Positions 1-11,928 of a stretch of 64,000 nt of DNA are shown in pieces (position 1 is the first letter of the stretch; every line of letters begins with the position of its first letter). The notes under the pieces are model-generated. The model worked only from the letters and a program-made list of their open reading frames with translations. It made no database searches and was not told the DNA's origin. The DNA comes from Xestospongia muta. Its lineage: Eukaryota > Porifera > Demospongiae > Haplosclerida > Petrosiidae. The DNA lies in contig OY848918.1 in the NCBI GenBank assembly GCA_963693285.1, positions 6,942,656 to 7,006,655 on the forward strand. Reading direction: 5' to 3'. A program made the position numbers and the translations under genes.

Positions 1-469
1 ATCACATAACTCTGGTACTATGTGTAGAATCTGATTCAGTTTATATTGATTTCTGTTAGACAACTTTTATGTATAGATTTTAGTATTTTATAAGGTATTA
101 GCCTGATATAACAAGGGTCAAGATCAAGGCAAAATGGAACAGAGCATAGATATGCATCATTGTAGGGAGTGCACACACACACACAATAAATAGCTTATAG
201 TCATAGTCATTGAGTTTTTGACTTAACAAACTAACAAACATTGGTTTTTGTTATATAGTTCGGTTCTAGACCCTCCTCCACCCGTCAGCTTATCAAATGG
301 AGTAGAAGCTAACTCGCTAGAGTTATATTAAGTGCTTGATAATTTCATCATTTAAAAATTTGTCAAGGCATTCAAATTTGGACTTCTCTTTTGAATTATT
401 ATTTTTTTTACAAATGTAAATCCAATGCAGTAAATAATATCACTAATCAAATTATTAAATATATGTATG

Positions 470-500
<31 letters not shown>

Positions 501-1698
501 ATAAATTAGCGAATCTGATGAATCAAATTTGCACAAATCAGGATATTTATTTACAACCGAGACCGTCAAATTTGTTTAATTATGACTGCCTAGAAATTAA
601 AGGGGGAGGAGAATTAAAATCCAAAGGAAAATTTTGGAAATTATAATTAAGTAAAGTGCCCAGATCCTTTTGGACAACAAATTCTCACGAATAAGTTGAA
701 TGTCCCATTTGGCTTTTGCATGTAGCAGTTGAGGTTGCTGCATAGTAACGTGTTACATAGTTCAGTACTTTTTACAATGTGTGCTAGTGTGAAGGACAGT
801 ATTCAGTTTAAGGATTTGGGTCTAGATCTAGGGAATAAGGACCTGTCACTTTGATGATGATGTAATCTTGTGAACAGCTGAGAGGGCCAACATATTGCAC
901 AGGAGGGTAACCCTGTTGGTTAGTGCGCCATTCTCCTCATCAATGTTTGCAATATATAATAACACTCAGCAAGGTATGTATGGGCATTGCAGATTCTCTC
1001 ACTTGGCTTAACCTTTGTGCCAGATTATATGAGTCATGATGAATTATTATAAGCCAGTACATGAAATGCAACTAATTTGAGATGTTTGAAAAAAATTACA
1101 AAGGATTAATTTATAACAGTTGCTGTAAGAATTTTTTATTTCACTTCTAAATATTTGCTTGACTGTTTCCTTTTTAGTCAAGACTACAGTTCTGGCAGAA
1201 GGTGACATACATAAATTAATTTAAATGTTGACAAAAATGTTAACTTTTGTTTCTCATCATCCAGATTTCCTATTAATCTCAAATCTTCACTTCAACCAAC
1301 AAAATCATTCTTCAAGAAGTTTATAGGATATAGGGACAATAATATAAATCATTCAACTATTATGCTGGTCCCTGCTGCACAGACTACTGTGTTGTACTGG
1401 CTTATAATAATTCAAAAAGGAGAGGTTAATGGCTAAGAAAGCAAATAATCAATTCTTCTAGTTAAATGTTCAATCAGCATTGTTAGTGTATAGGATGCAC
1501 ATTTAATTATTAATTTATGTATAATATTTAAATTATAAGTTCTCCTTTTATTCACCATGATTTATTTAAAAACAGTACTCATACTTAGTGCTTTGTCAGC
1601 TGTCATACAGTGTCTGCCAATGCTAGTTATTATAAGTAATAACTTAAGGTATCTACTGAATAGTTATTAGGTCAATGGGTTGTGCTTAATGCTGAACA
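1..1698. other. Intergenic region, no gene recognised
   Basis: No convincing coding exon is seen. It is AT-rich and holds a short CA run near 171-185 and a TA microsatellite at about 470-503. The last part is the 5' flank of receptor copy A; no clear TATA box is visible just before that start codon. Confidence 0.6.
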
Positions 1699-3773
1699 AT
1701 GGAAAAATCTATTTTGTTTCTTCTGATCATCTCTATCATCTCAGGAAGAGCATCTGTGTTACTTAATGATCCTAATGATGTTTGTAGTGAAACGAATACA
1801 GGAGGATCACGTATCCTATCAGGAGTGATAATTACTTTGCATTGTGAGGTGGACAATACTGGTGCAGGTGTCAACCTACTTGTATGGAATACCCCAGTCC
1901 AAAATGGAGATTTAATACACACTAGTGGAGCTTTGTATGAGAGTAACTCAATGTTCTCATCCACAGCTATTTTCAATGGAGACTCAATTAATGCCACACT
2001 TGCATTTACAACTACTCAGGCAAAACACAATCATTTAGTGACTTGTAACGATAACTTGGGAAATTCAAAAACCTGTACACTGTTGATCTACAGTGAGTAA
2101 TTTAGTTTCTTTAGTTTCAGCCATTGAATTTCATTTTTTTTAAATAGCTATACCAAGAGCTCCAACAAACCTTGGTAATGCAAGTATTACCTATCAGTCA
2201 GTAAGTTTATCATGGAATGTACCTAGTGATACAGGAGGATATAACACAGTAAACTATGTTATCACTGTGACTCCATTAGATGGCAGTGATCCATGGAACA
2301 TTACTACTACAGACAATAGTACTAGTTATACTGTCATTGGACTAATGTTTGGTCAAAGTTATAACTTTACTGTCAGAGCAAATAACAGTATAGGACTTGG
2401 AGAGAAGAGTAATTCATTGACTGTTCTAATTCCTGGAAGAGGTAAGACATTTGAATATTATATAAGTGTTCATCTTATTGTGCTATAGTTCCTCCATCTA
2501 TTCATGGTATAGACATGTGTCTTACAATAATAGATGGAAGCTATTTGCTCAATATCTACTGGAATGTAAGTCTTTCATGTTGCTATCCCTTTTATACTCT
2601 CACTTATTAGTGCTGTAATATAAGTGATTCTAATACTCCACCAGTAACTAGCTATACACTTGGTCTTATTGGATTCATTACCTATACTTTCCTTACTGAC
2701 TACTGTCCCTCCAGGGACTCTCCTCATAAAATTCAAACTTTTAACAACACACAATACTGTATTAACATCACTGCTAATAACATTGTTGGACCAAGTATTC
2801 CTTCTAAAAGGGTGATCAGTGAGTTTTAATGTTTTTAAAACTATTCTACATTGATTTTCCTAGGAAGTCTCGTATCAATAACATCAAATTCAAAACTGAA
2901 AGGAGAAACATTCGCACTTCTAAGAATACAGATAACATGGAATAGTCCATGTATTGATAAAGTACAAGTGATGGTGTCATACTGCAAGTCATCAGGATCA
3001 TATGTACCTCAGAATAGTAGTGGTAGTTATTCTTTGATTGAAGATGTTAGTGGAAAACTCTTTTTTTTGAGAATTTAGATCCTGGCTCTGAGTATCTTTA
3101 TAATATTTCAAGATACGATGGCAAGGAACTTGTCATTGTAGAAATAAACAAAACTTTCTATTCAGAAAATAAAGGTATATGAATATAAAGGTTGTTATAT
3201 AATTTGCTTTATAACACAGGGATTCTTGCTACCACAACTGAAGTTAAAAGTACAATAATTGCTACGATATCTCTTGAGGCTGAGCCAGGTGTTTCTTCTT
3301 ATGTATATAATATATTATATATATAAGTGTTGTTATTTTTATAGAATCAACAAATTGTCTTATAGCTTGACGAGAGAGATAAATGGCATCGCACATACCA
3401 AACTTAAGCAATTCTCTATAAATAGAGCTCTATTTCGACCAATGATTGATCTGTATAGAAAATAATAATAGACTGAAACCTATTTCATAAGACTGAAACC
3501 CAATCCAATGAACTGCTCATTGCTATTCTATAAAAAATCAGTGTACCAATTACTGCTACAGTGACAGCTATAGCAACAGCTATACTCTCCTCTTTTATCA
3601 CATACTACTGTTGTGCTAAGTCTAAAAGAAGTTACTCTCCCTCAACTACTGGTCCTCCTAGTAGTCATATTTCTCAATTTGAAATGAAAGATAACATGGC
3701 ATATTGTCATGTGACCATTGATAGTGGAAATAAATCCACTGAAAGAGTCATTTATGACAACATAGTTATTTGA
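1699..3773 (+). pseudogene. Receptor A: Ig/FN3 transmembrane receptor with ITIM-like tail, damaged copy
   Basis: Probable type I membrane receptor. Exon 1 (1699-2092) encodes a signal peptide and an Ig-like domain with B-strand Cys, Trp and F-strand Cys. Exon 2 (2148-2441) is an FN3 domain; 2489-2565 and 2611-2818 together form a second FN3; 2864-3174 is a further FN3-like domain. A TM segment and tail follow at about 3541-3773, ending in VIYDNIVI, which fits the ITIM pattern V-x-Y-x-x-I. Exon lengths 294, 77 and 208 match receptors B and E. Two defects are seen. Exon 5 has eight T's at 3061-3068 where the paralogues have nine bases, so it shifts frame and stops at 3076-3078. Between 3255 and 3540 unrelated AT-rich sequence replaces the stalk/TM junction. 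It could still be an allele with an assembly error in the homopolymer. Ligand unknown. Confidence 0.75.
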
Positions 3774-3906
3774 GAGAACTTTACTTTCTAAAATATTTTA
3801 TGTTTGCTCTTCATTCACTGTGTGTTTGCTAATTGTTTATTGCTGACAATTGTGACAAAATGTCATTTCCACAAGTTATAAGATTAGAAGTAGGAAATGA
3901 GGGTCC

Positions 3907-4055
3907 AGTAGTGCATCAGCTGCTTAATAATAGCTATTAGAGCATCAGCTGCTTAATAATAACTAGTAGTGCATCAGCTGCTTAACAATAACCAGTAGTG
4001 CATCAGCTGCTTATAATAACTAGTAGAGCACCAGCTGGTTAACAATAACTAGCAA
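3907..4055. repeat. Minisatellite, about 30-32 bp x 5
   Basis: Five imperfect tandem copies of a unit containing GCATCAGCTGCTTAATAA and AACTAGTAG. It lies just 3' of receptor A and has no coding potential. Confidence 0.85.
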
Positions 4056-4691
4056 CCACTTAAGAGTATTATGTAGGTCAGTCAGTGCCCAGTTTCAACC
4101 ACAGTTTCTAGCTGTAATACTAGTCACTGTAGTGTACCAGTAGAGGTTACTGTACCAGGATAAGATATAATAGTATATATAGATTATATGATGTTAGTAG
4201 TATCTCTTAAAAGATCATACAAACTATGCTAAATATTGGATTAATTAATAATTGATTAAATCAGTTAATCTATGAATGAATAGATGGGATTTTATTTCAG
4301 AGTTTTATGGCCACTAACCTTTACTATAGTTTAAAAATGGATGTAAGTAGGCGAGTTTATAATCTAAACAAACCAAAATACTTGCTGTATAGTATCAGAA
4401 TTTCCTAAATTAGACATTTTATGCTACATCTACTCAATCATCCAATATAACTGAGTATAGTAATGATTAATGTCAATTTATCATTCAAAGATAAATCTAT
4501 TGAATGTAATAGTAGACTAATAATTATGTATAGAAAGATATAGACTAATGTACCACTGGTGTTTATCTCAATTCTCATTGAATGGCATCATATCCATTAG
4601 TATAGATTGAGAACGAACAATCATATGAATTCCATCTTGTAGTAAATATTTATCAAGCTATCAGTGGATTCATAGCTAAACCAAGCAAAAG

Positions 4692-5057
4692 ATGAATACT
4701 ATACTGAGTTTTTTTCTATTTGCCTTGGTCATCTTCAGCGAGGACTTCAGTGCTATTTGCTGATCCTGACAGTAATTGTAATGAAATGAATGGAATATAT
4801 GTATCATATGTCTTTCAAACAACTTAGTGACTTTATGTTGTAATGTCAAAAATACTGGAGTTTGTCTCAGCATACTAGTGTGGACTACACCTAATGGAGA
4901 ATTAATACACATTAGTGGAGCAAAAAACTCCTTCACCCCTCCCCCCTGTGAATTTTTTAATGTATGTTTCCAATGGGTCAGTGTACCAATCACTGCTATT
5001 TCAGTATCTACTAATGATGTGTCACCACTTGAGAAAATGTTAATGAATCAGTAGCCA
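4692..5057 (+). pseudogene. Ig-like receptor relic: Ig exon fused to TM/tail remnant
   Basis: The 5' part resembles exon 1 of the Ig/FN3 receptors: hydrophobic leader, then VTLCCNV...NTG...ILVWTTP, with frame breaks. After about 4970 it jumps directly to sequence like the TM/tail exon (QWVSVPITAI), so all FN3 exons are missing. It ends before the tyrosine motifs. Best read as an internally deleted duplicate of receptor A; not expected to make a functional receptor. Confidence 0.7.
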
Positions 5058-7407
5058 CTTAGCTGTTCTGGATGTGTATCAGTTTACAGTCACTTAATTA
5101 AATATCTGTCTTCACATTCCATTGCTGATATTAGACATTATTCTATTATTAATAGTATTATATCTAGCTAGGTGATATTGCAAAGTAGTTAATAATTATA
5201 TAGTTACAATAAGAAATGCTGCCAGAGTATTAAATTGTTTAGATACTGATGTGTGTACTAGCTTTTGATATAATTTCTTGTTATTCAGAAGTCTATCACC
5301 TGCTATGAAAACTTAACCTTTGATGTTGCTTCTTATACTAGTATCTTAAGGTTACAAATTATTCATATTGCTTTTGAAGCTGAAGTAACTGTGAGCGTAT
5401 ACACACAGTGATTGAGTAGTAAACAAGACTGGTAATTTTCGTCTGTCTCTCTATTAAAATAAAGCATGAAAGATAACTAAATATGTACATAATTTTGGGA
5501 TCATAATTTAGAGGGGATAGATTACTTTAAAATTAATTCTGAGTATGTTATGTAATTTCCTTAGATTAAATTGCCACTGCCACTGACTTTTGCAACTGAA
5601 TTAGGAATGTAATGAATACAACAGCTTATAGTTTTGTATTAATAGTTTGTTATATTAATTCACGTACTCAATGAATAATAATCTTAATGCAGTAATGATG
5701 TAGAACCTGCTGACAATGATTAACTATGTAGTTTGTAGTCTGGCCACTCGCTACAGACTCATCTTAATTACTTATGACTAGTGATGACGTATGTATTGCA
5801 CGGGACTAATTATTGTTTGTTTATGATGATGAATCTATAAATTACACTTCTCTCTTTCTTTCCACTTATTATCAGACAAGTACAATAGCATGGTATTCAT
5901 TAATCATTATAGATCATGTATAAAAATGTGGACACCTGCAGTGACTATTATTGTACTAGTCTGATAATAAGTGGAAAGAAAGAGAGAAGTGCAGAGAGAG
6001 CAAATGATGTTACACAATCAAGAATTAAGTAACTCTCAAGTTTGAATACTAACATTTATTCCACTTTAGATTGATGAACATGTTAGCAAATATTTAAACA
6101 TGCTTTCTAAAGCATAATAGACATATTAAGTCTATTTAATCAGTTAAAACAGTCTATAGTAGTATTTGCTGTCTAAAAATCATCATGTACATCTAGACAA
6201 ATGAAGACAGTGTCTATTTAGTGATATGCACAAAAGAGATTTTTTCAGTCTCTTTGGTTTTTGCAATCCCAACTACCTGATAACATTGTGTATAAAATGC
6301 ATCTTCATCAAATTGAAGTAATGTTATATTGTGTGTGTTTCAACCATTGGCATATGATCATCAAATATCTTAAGAGTTATGCTAATTTTCTTTCTTATCT
6401 ATTAAAAGGCACTTTTAAACCATGGAAACAAATTTATATAGTTAAAAAAATGAATCACGAAATCATCCAGTGTTCCATTTGGTCTGTTTATTATTAATTG
6501 GAATTTGAGTTTCAATGTCAAGATATTAGAGACTAACATTTATGCCACCTATATGTTAATAATTCACTATGAATAAACTCATCTTTGGATAACATTGGGT
6601 GGAGCTCAAAATAAACTATGGTGTACTTTTATGTTCTCTTAGCTGAACACTATCAAGAAGAGGTCAAAGGAATCTCGATAAAATGTGTGAATATAATATT
6701 GGTTCTCTTAATTAATTGACATTATAACTCAAATAAACCATCTCCTACATTCATGTACTTCCTGATATAAATTGCAAGATGTAGCCTTTATACATTGAAT
6801 GGAGTAAACATACTTTGACAATATTGTTTTTAGGATTAATAAAAACCTAACAATACCATTGTATTCATATATTTTTACAAGAGATCTTTAATTGAAAACT
6901 CATATGGCCTGAGTGTTTCCCACGTCAATGCTTACCTTATGAACTCTACTAACAGCACCAAGCAACCTGAATCTGTAATGATTAAGTTATTTCATGAGTA
7001 AACAGTAATATTTACTATTTATGTACTAGCATGTTTGATAGTCATTAGTGAAGTGTCACTGGAAGTAAATGCTACAGTACTCCTTTTCGAGTATGCTGTG
7101 ATCAGATTATCATTATGTAGTTACCTTATAAACATCTTCAAATGAACATCTATATTTGGTCAATCATTAGTGTTCAAGAAGTATAAAGAATATAAAAATA
7201 CTAATATTCAATGTGCAAAGATACTTTTCTTGTTCAGGTTTTAGCTCTTACATAGTCTTGTTGTAATGGTAAGAAGTGTTGCTTGTTACTTTTGAAATTG
7301 CTATCAAATAGGTTAAATAGAGTCATTCTATCAGTCATTTTAAATTTACCATTGGCTGAGTAATTACATGGTATATAATGGCAACGATTCATTAATGTTT
7401 TTGTAAC
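5058..7407. other. Intergenic region with paralogous fragments
   Basis: No gene is seen. It contains the inverted-repeat element at 5845-5991. Stretches at about 6660-6850 and 6870-7010 recur at 13320-13480 and 53500-53830. The short open frame at 6261-6497 has no recognisable domain and is probably chance in AT-rich DNA. Confidence 0.55.
5845..5991. mobile_element. Short inverted-repeat element (MITE-like), 147 bp
   Basis: Two arms of about 45 bp, nearly perfect inverse copies: the left starts CACTTCTCTCTTTCTTTCC, the right ends with its complement. They flank a spacer of about 55 bp. No open frame and no clear target duplication. Consistent with a non-autonomous DNA transposon; as RNA it would form a long hairpin. 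Confidence 0.75.
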
Positions 7408-10400
7408 TTATATTAATTCTTTAAATGCTGGCTTAAAGACGTATGGGCTAAACTTAGACTTAGTAGTATAGCTTGAGTCATCAGTAGATGTTGGATCTGC
7501 ACTTGGGGGAAATTCACTTGTTGTCAAAGAAGATTGTAAAAATGACTGCTGAAATTCTGTAATTCTTCGTAATTGTGATGCTGTATGAGCTCCATATTTG
7601 ATGAGTAGTTCACCAATAATTTCTTGCTTTGAATTCTTGGCAGATACACTATTGGCTACATCCAATGGAGTTTCAAAAGTATCAGACATTATGTTAGGGC
7701 TGGCACCATGCCTTAATAGTTTTTCTACTATTGTCAAAGATTTACCTGCTACAGCAAAGAACAAAGGAGTGAACCCAAAATGGCTTTGTTTGTGTACATC
7801 AGCTCCAGCTTGCATGAGAGCATCCACAATATTAACATGTCCACATGATGAAGCCACCATTAGTGGGGTGAGTCCAAGTAGGAGTGAAGAGTCTGGATTA
7901 CCTAATGTTTTCACTAAAACAGTATCAATATCTCCCTTAACACATGAGTCAAGTAGCTCTTTCTGGTCATTAGTGAGGTATGGGAGTTTCTTTAAAAGGA
8001 ATTTAATATGAATAGGATAGCCATTGAAACATGACAGGACTATTGCCTTTTCAATGTCATGATTACTGGGCTTAGATTTATTGAAAAGCAAGCTAACAAG
8101 ATCTTTGTTATCGGTAGCAAGTGCTAGCAAAAATGCTGTTGATCCATCCAACGTTAGTAAATGCGGATTTGCTTGTGATTGTAGTAAATATTCAACTACT
8201 TCAAAATGTCCATTCATACTAGCTAACATTAAGGCAGTACATCCGCTTTCATCTTGAATATCAATAATGTTAGCATGCTCTTTAAGTAGAAGTTTAACAA
8301 TCTCAGTATGACCGTGATAACTAGCTAACATTAGTACATATCCTCCATTTTTTTTGTCAATATTTATATCTGCTTTCTTTTTGAGTAGTAGTTCAACAAC
8401 CTGGGTTTGACCCTTCTGAATAGCTAGTACTAAAGCAGTACAAATCTTTCCATATTTTGCCTGTGCCTGAACATTGACATCTGCACACTCTTTAAGTAGA
8501 AGGTCAACAATGTCTATATGACCATTAGAACTAGCTAGCATTAGGGCAGTTACTCCATTTTTTCTCTGGCTATTTATGTTTACTTTCTTTTTGAGGAGTA
8601 GTTCAACAACCTGGGTATGACCATTCTTACTAGCTAGCATTAGAGCAGTGCTTCCATCTTCCATCTTCATGTTAACATCTGCACACTCATTTAATAGTAG
8701 TTCAACAACCTGTGTATGACCACTAAAACTAGCTAGCATTAGAGCGGTGCCTCCATCTTTCATCTGCATGTTAACATCTGCACACTCTTTTAATAGAAAT
8801 TCAACAGTCTCAGTATGACCATTAAGACTAGCTAGCATTAGAGCAGTCACTCCATATCTATCCTGAATATTTATGTTTGTAGGTGTGTTGTAATTCTTTT
8901 CAAGTAATAGTTTAACAATTTGAACATAACCATTGCGACTAGCTATCATTAGAGCAGTCAACCCAGCATTGTTTCTTTGAATAATGGCATCTGGACATTC
9001 TTTTAGTATTAATTCAACAACTTTGCTATGACCACTAGAACTGGCTACCATAAGGGCAGTTACTCCGTGTTCTCCATGTATATTAATATCTGCATTCTTT
9101 TGGAGTAATAGCTCAATAACTTGAGTATAACCACCATGACTAGCTAACATTAAGGCAGTCCATTCATCTTTTTTCCTTTGAATATTGACATTTGTATTCT
9201 GTTTAAGTAAAAGCTCAACAACCTTAGTACAACCGTACCCACTAGCTAACATTAATGCAGTCTCTCCGTCATCTGTTTGAGCATTAAAATTTGCATGCTC
9301 TTGAAGTAGTATTTCAACAACCTGGGCATGTCCATTCTTACTAGCCGCCATTAGGGCAGTCATTCCATATTTTGCATGAATGTTAACATCAACATTCTCT
9401 TTTAGTAGTAGTTTAACAATTTCCTTGTGACCATTTCGACTAGCTATGATAAGGGCAGTTTCTCCATCTTTTGCCTGAATATTCACATCTGCATGCTTGT
9501 TGAGTAGAAGCTTTACAATCTGGGTGTGACCACAATCACTTGCTAACATTAAGGCAGTGTATCTATATTCCCTCTGAATATTAATTTCTGCATTCTGTTT
9601 AAGTAAAAGCTCAACAACCTTAGTACGACCATATATACTAGCTAACATTAAAGCAGTCTCTCCATCATATTTTTGAGCATTTAAATTTGCATGTTCTTGA
9701 AGTAGCAATTCAACAATCTGGGCATGACCATTCATACTAGCTGCCATTAGGGCAGTCGTTCCATCTATTGCATGAATGTTAACATTGGCATTCCCTTTGA
9801 GTAGTAGTTCCACAACTTGAGCATGGCCGTTCTGACTAGCTATAATCAAAGAAGTTCCACCAGTATTGATATAACTATTAATGTCTGCATGCTCTTTAAG
9901 TAATAGTTCAACAATCTGAGCATAACCTTCCTGGCTAGCCATCAATAGCGCATTGGCTCCCTCTTCACATTGAATATTAACAGCTGCATGTTCTTTGAGT
10001 AGTAGCTCAACAACCTGTGTATGAGAATTCTGACTTGCTAGCATTAAGGCAGTTACTCCATCTTGATCCTGAATATCAACATCTGCATACTCTTTGAGCA
10101 GCAGTTCGACAACCTGGGTATAACCATTTTGACTAGCTAGATGTAGAGCAGTTACTCCATTTTTTGTTTGAGTATTGACATTTGCATGCTCGTTAAGTAG
10201 TACATTAACAATCTGAGCATGACCATTCCGGCTAGCTACCATTAGGGCAGTATGTCCATATTTCACTTGAATATTTACATCTGCATGTTTTTTGAGTAGT
10301 AGTTTAACAATCTGGTCATGGCCGTTATCACTAGCACAAATTAGGGCTGTTATCTCACCATCATTAATGTTTACACCCTCTTCAAGTAGTAATTCAACAA

Positions 10401-11928
10401 CCTTGATGTGACCATTTAAACTTGCAAAAGTCAGTGCATTTATTCCTGTTGATGTCAGCAAATTTGGGTCAGCACCTGCCTGTATAAGAATATTGACTAT
10501 TCCAAAATTATTGAAGTAACACGCCGCCATAAGTGCTGTCTGCCCTTTATTATCTTGAATGTTGACATTAGCTCCAACTGATATCAGTGTTTGTACAATT
10601 TGTTCATACCCAACTTCACTAGCTAGCATGAGTATTGTGCCACCTTTTCCATCGTAGTTGTAACGGTCTACATCATCTTGTAACTTGAGAAGAAATTCTA
10701 CGGCTTCATTATGACCAATTCTCACAGCTTCAAGAAGAGCAGACTCAAAAGAAAAGCTTATATTCTCATTTTCTTTCATAATAGACTCATCATTAATTGA
10801 TAGACTAAAGATTCCGATGAGACGAATAAACTGCAGTTTGCTTTGAGCATAAGCTATAATGCAATCAGCTTTTGATTCAAGGACGGTATACTTAATGCAA
10901 ACTGAGCCAGTTGCAATCTCAATGTACTTTAAAATTGATTGTTTTGATCTGTGTGGAAGTAAGTGTCGTATTAGCAGATAAAGCCCCTCAATATTGGCTT
11001 CATTCCATGTGTTGTGTAATTTAATGTAAATACGGGGCATGTTTGCTATATCGTGAACATATGGAAAATATATACCATGCAAATGATTACTGAGTTGTTT
11101 TACTGTGTTTGAGTCACGAAGGAATTTAGCTCTTTCCATGTGCTCTTTCAGTTCACTGACAAGATTTTTTTTGTCTTCACTGGTACAAATGTATTCATCA
11201 TTAAGAAACTTCTCACTTGTATCCACAATGATACCACAGTCTATGAAGTCAAAGAATGGGTGTAGTTTCTTGAAAATTTCATTCAAATTATTGATGTCAC
11301 TTAATTCTCCAACCCACTTCATTCGATGTTCAATCCATCTGATAAAGTCCACTAGTACTAATTGCTGATGTTGTATTTTATGATCAAGTGATGAGCGAAC
11401 AGCAACCATTAATCCACTGAAATCTCTGTCAAGGTTTTCTAAAGTAATTTGAACATGTTTCTCATCTTCTTCACTCTCCAGCATTACCATTTTTACTTGT
11501 TCTTGATGAGCTAAAGGAATAATTGATAATATCAGTAAAAATAAGAAATATTTTTCAATACCTTGAGAAATGCTTGGAGCTTGTACTGGTGATAAAAATT
11601 TATTGAGTTTTTGATATATTTCTGAAGCCAGAGCACACTCATGTGCCTTTTCTAATGCACACATCACATCTTGCCACAATGGGCTGGTATGAACTTGGAG
11701 CCATTTTGTAAAAAGAGCAGCTTTTTGTTGGTCATTTTTACTTTTTTCAAGCTCAATTACTTGAATATGTTCACTCTTGATTCCAGGTAGGAATGTGCCA
11801 AAGTTTTGCCAATTGACTAAAGTGTCTAAAAATTCTATCAACTGATCATATTCTGGTCTAACAGACAAAGTAGGATCTGACATAATCACTACTAGCAGCA
11901 GCAAATGCTTTTCCTTGTATAGATGCAA
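7408..11928 (-). CDS. Death-domain-like/ankyrin-repeat protein, 1506 aa, single exon
   Basis: Large uninterrupted frame. Two in-frame Met codons are possible starts, residue 1 and residue 16 (11883); the second gives a more ordinary N-terminus (MSDPTLSV). Residues about 28-108 have the spacing of a Death-fold domain: NWQNFGTFLPGI, then KWLQ...W..V..ALEKA..CALASEIYQKL. A helical linker with a hydrophobic stretch near residues 126-139 and no recognised family follows to about 390. Residues about 390-1460 hold roughly 30 ankyrin repeats of about 33 aa, typical core TALMLASxNGHTQVVELLLKE. The C-terminus is Ser/Thr-rich. The repeats are similar at DNA level (99-bp period), suggesting recent internal duplication. 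Probable role: intracellular adaptor or innate-immune-type scaffold, inferred from architecture only. Its 3' end is duplicated as a relic near 54 kb. Confidence 0.88.
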   Translation of the reverse strand: MHLYKEKHLLLLVVIMSDPTLSVRPEYDQLIEFLDTLVNWQNFGTFLPGIKSEHIQVIELEKSKNDQQKAALFTKWLQVHTSPLWQDVMCALEKAHECALASEIYQKLNKFLSPVQAPSISQGIEKYFLFLLILSIIPLAHQEQVKMVMLESEEDEKHVQITLENLDRDFSGLMVAVRSSLDHKIQHQQLVLVDFIRWIEHRMKWVGELSDINNLNEIFKKLHPFFDFIDCGIIVDTSEKFLNDEYICTSEDKKNLVSELKEHMERAKFLRDSNTVKQLSNHLHGIYFPYVHDIANMPRIYIKLHNTWNEANIEGLYLLIRHLLPHRSKQSILKYIEIATGSVCIKYTVLESKADCIIAYAQSKLQFIRLIGIFSLSINDESIMKENENISFSFESALLEAVRIGHNEAVEFLLKLQDDVDRYNYDGKGGTILMLASEVGYEQIVQTLISVGANVNIQDNKGQTALMAACYFNNFGIVNILIQAGADPNLLTSTGINALTFASLNGHIKVVELLLEEGVNINDGEITALICASDNGHDQIVKLLLKKHADVNIQVKYGHTALMVASRNGHAQIVNVLLNEHANVNTQTKNGVTALHLASQNGYTQVVELLLKEYADVDIQDQDGVTALMLASQNSHTQVVELLLKEHAAVNIQCEEGANALLMASQEGYAQIVELLLKEHADINSYINTGGTSLIIASQNGHAQVVELLLKGNANVNIHAIDGTTALMAASMNGHAQIVELLLQEHANLNAQKYDGETALMLASIYGRTKVVELLLKQNAEINIQREYRYTALMLASDCGHTQIVKLLLNKHADVNIQAKDGETALIIASRNGHKEIVKLLLKENVDVNIHAKYGMTALMAASKNGHAQVVEILLQEHANFNAQTDDGETALMLASGYGCTKVVELLLKQNTNVNIQRKKDEWTALMLASHGGYTQVIELLLQKNADINIHGEHGVTALMVASSSGHSKVVELILKECPDAIIQRNNAGLTALMIASRNGYVQIVKLLLEKNYNTPTNINIQDRYGVTALMLASLNGHTETVEFLLKECADVNMQMKDGGTALMLASFSGHTQVVELLLNECADVNMKMEDGSTALMLASKNGHTQVVELLLKKKVNINSQRKNGVTALMLASSNGHIDIVDLLLKECADVNVQAQAKYGKICTALVLAIQKGQTQVVELLLKKKADINIDKKNGGYVLMLASYHGHTEIVKLLLKEHANIIDIQDESGCTALMLASMNGHFEVVEYLLQSQANPHLLTLDGSTAFLLALATDNKDLVSLLFNKSKPSNHDIEKAIVLSCFNGYPIHIKFLLKKLPYLTNDQKELLDSCVKGDIDTVLVKTLGNPDSSLLLGLTPLMVASSCGHVNIVDALMQAGADVHKQSHFGFTPLFFAVAGKSLTIVEKLLRHGASPNIMSDTFETPLDVANSVSAKNSKQEIIGELLIKYGAHTASQLRRITEFQQSFLQSSLTTSEFPPSADPTSTDDSSYTTKSKFSPYVFKPAFKELI

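Noticed and set aside
3259..3465. Plus-strand frame of 68 aa between receptor A exons
   Set aside because: Falls in the unrelated AT-rich stretch replacing the stalk/TM junction; composition not protein-like.
7598..8011. Plus-strand frame of 137 aa, and another at 11105-11368
   Set aside because: Antisense shadows of the large ankyrin gene; no domain.
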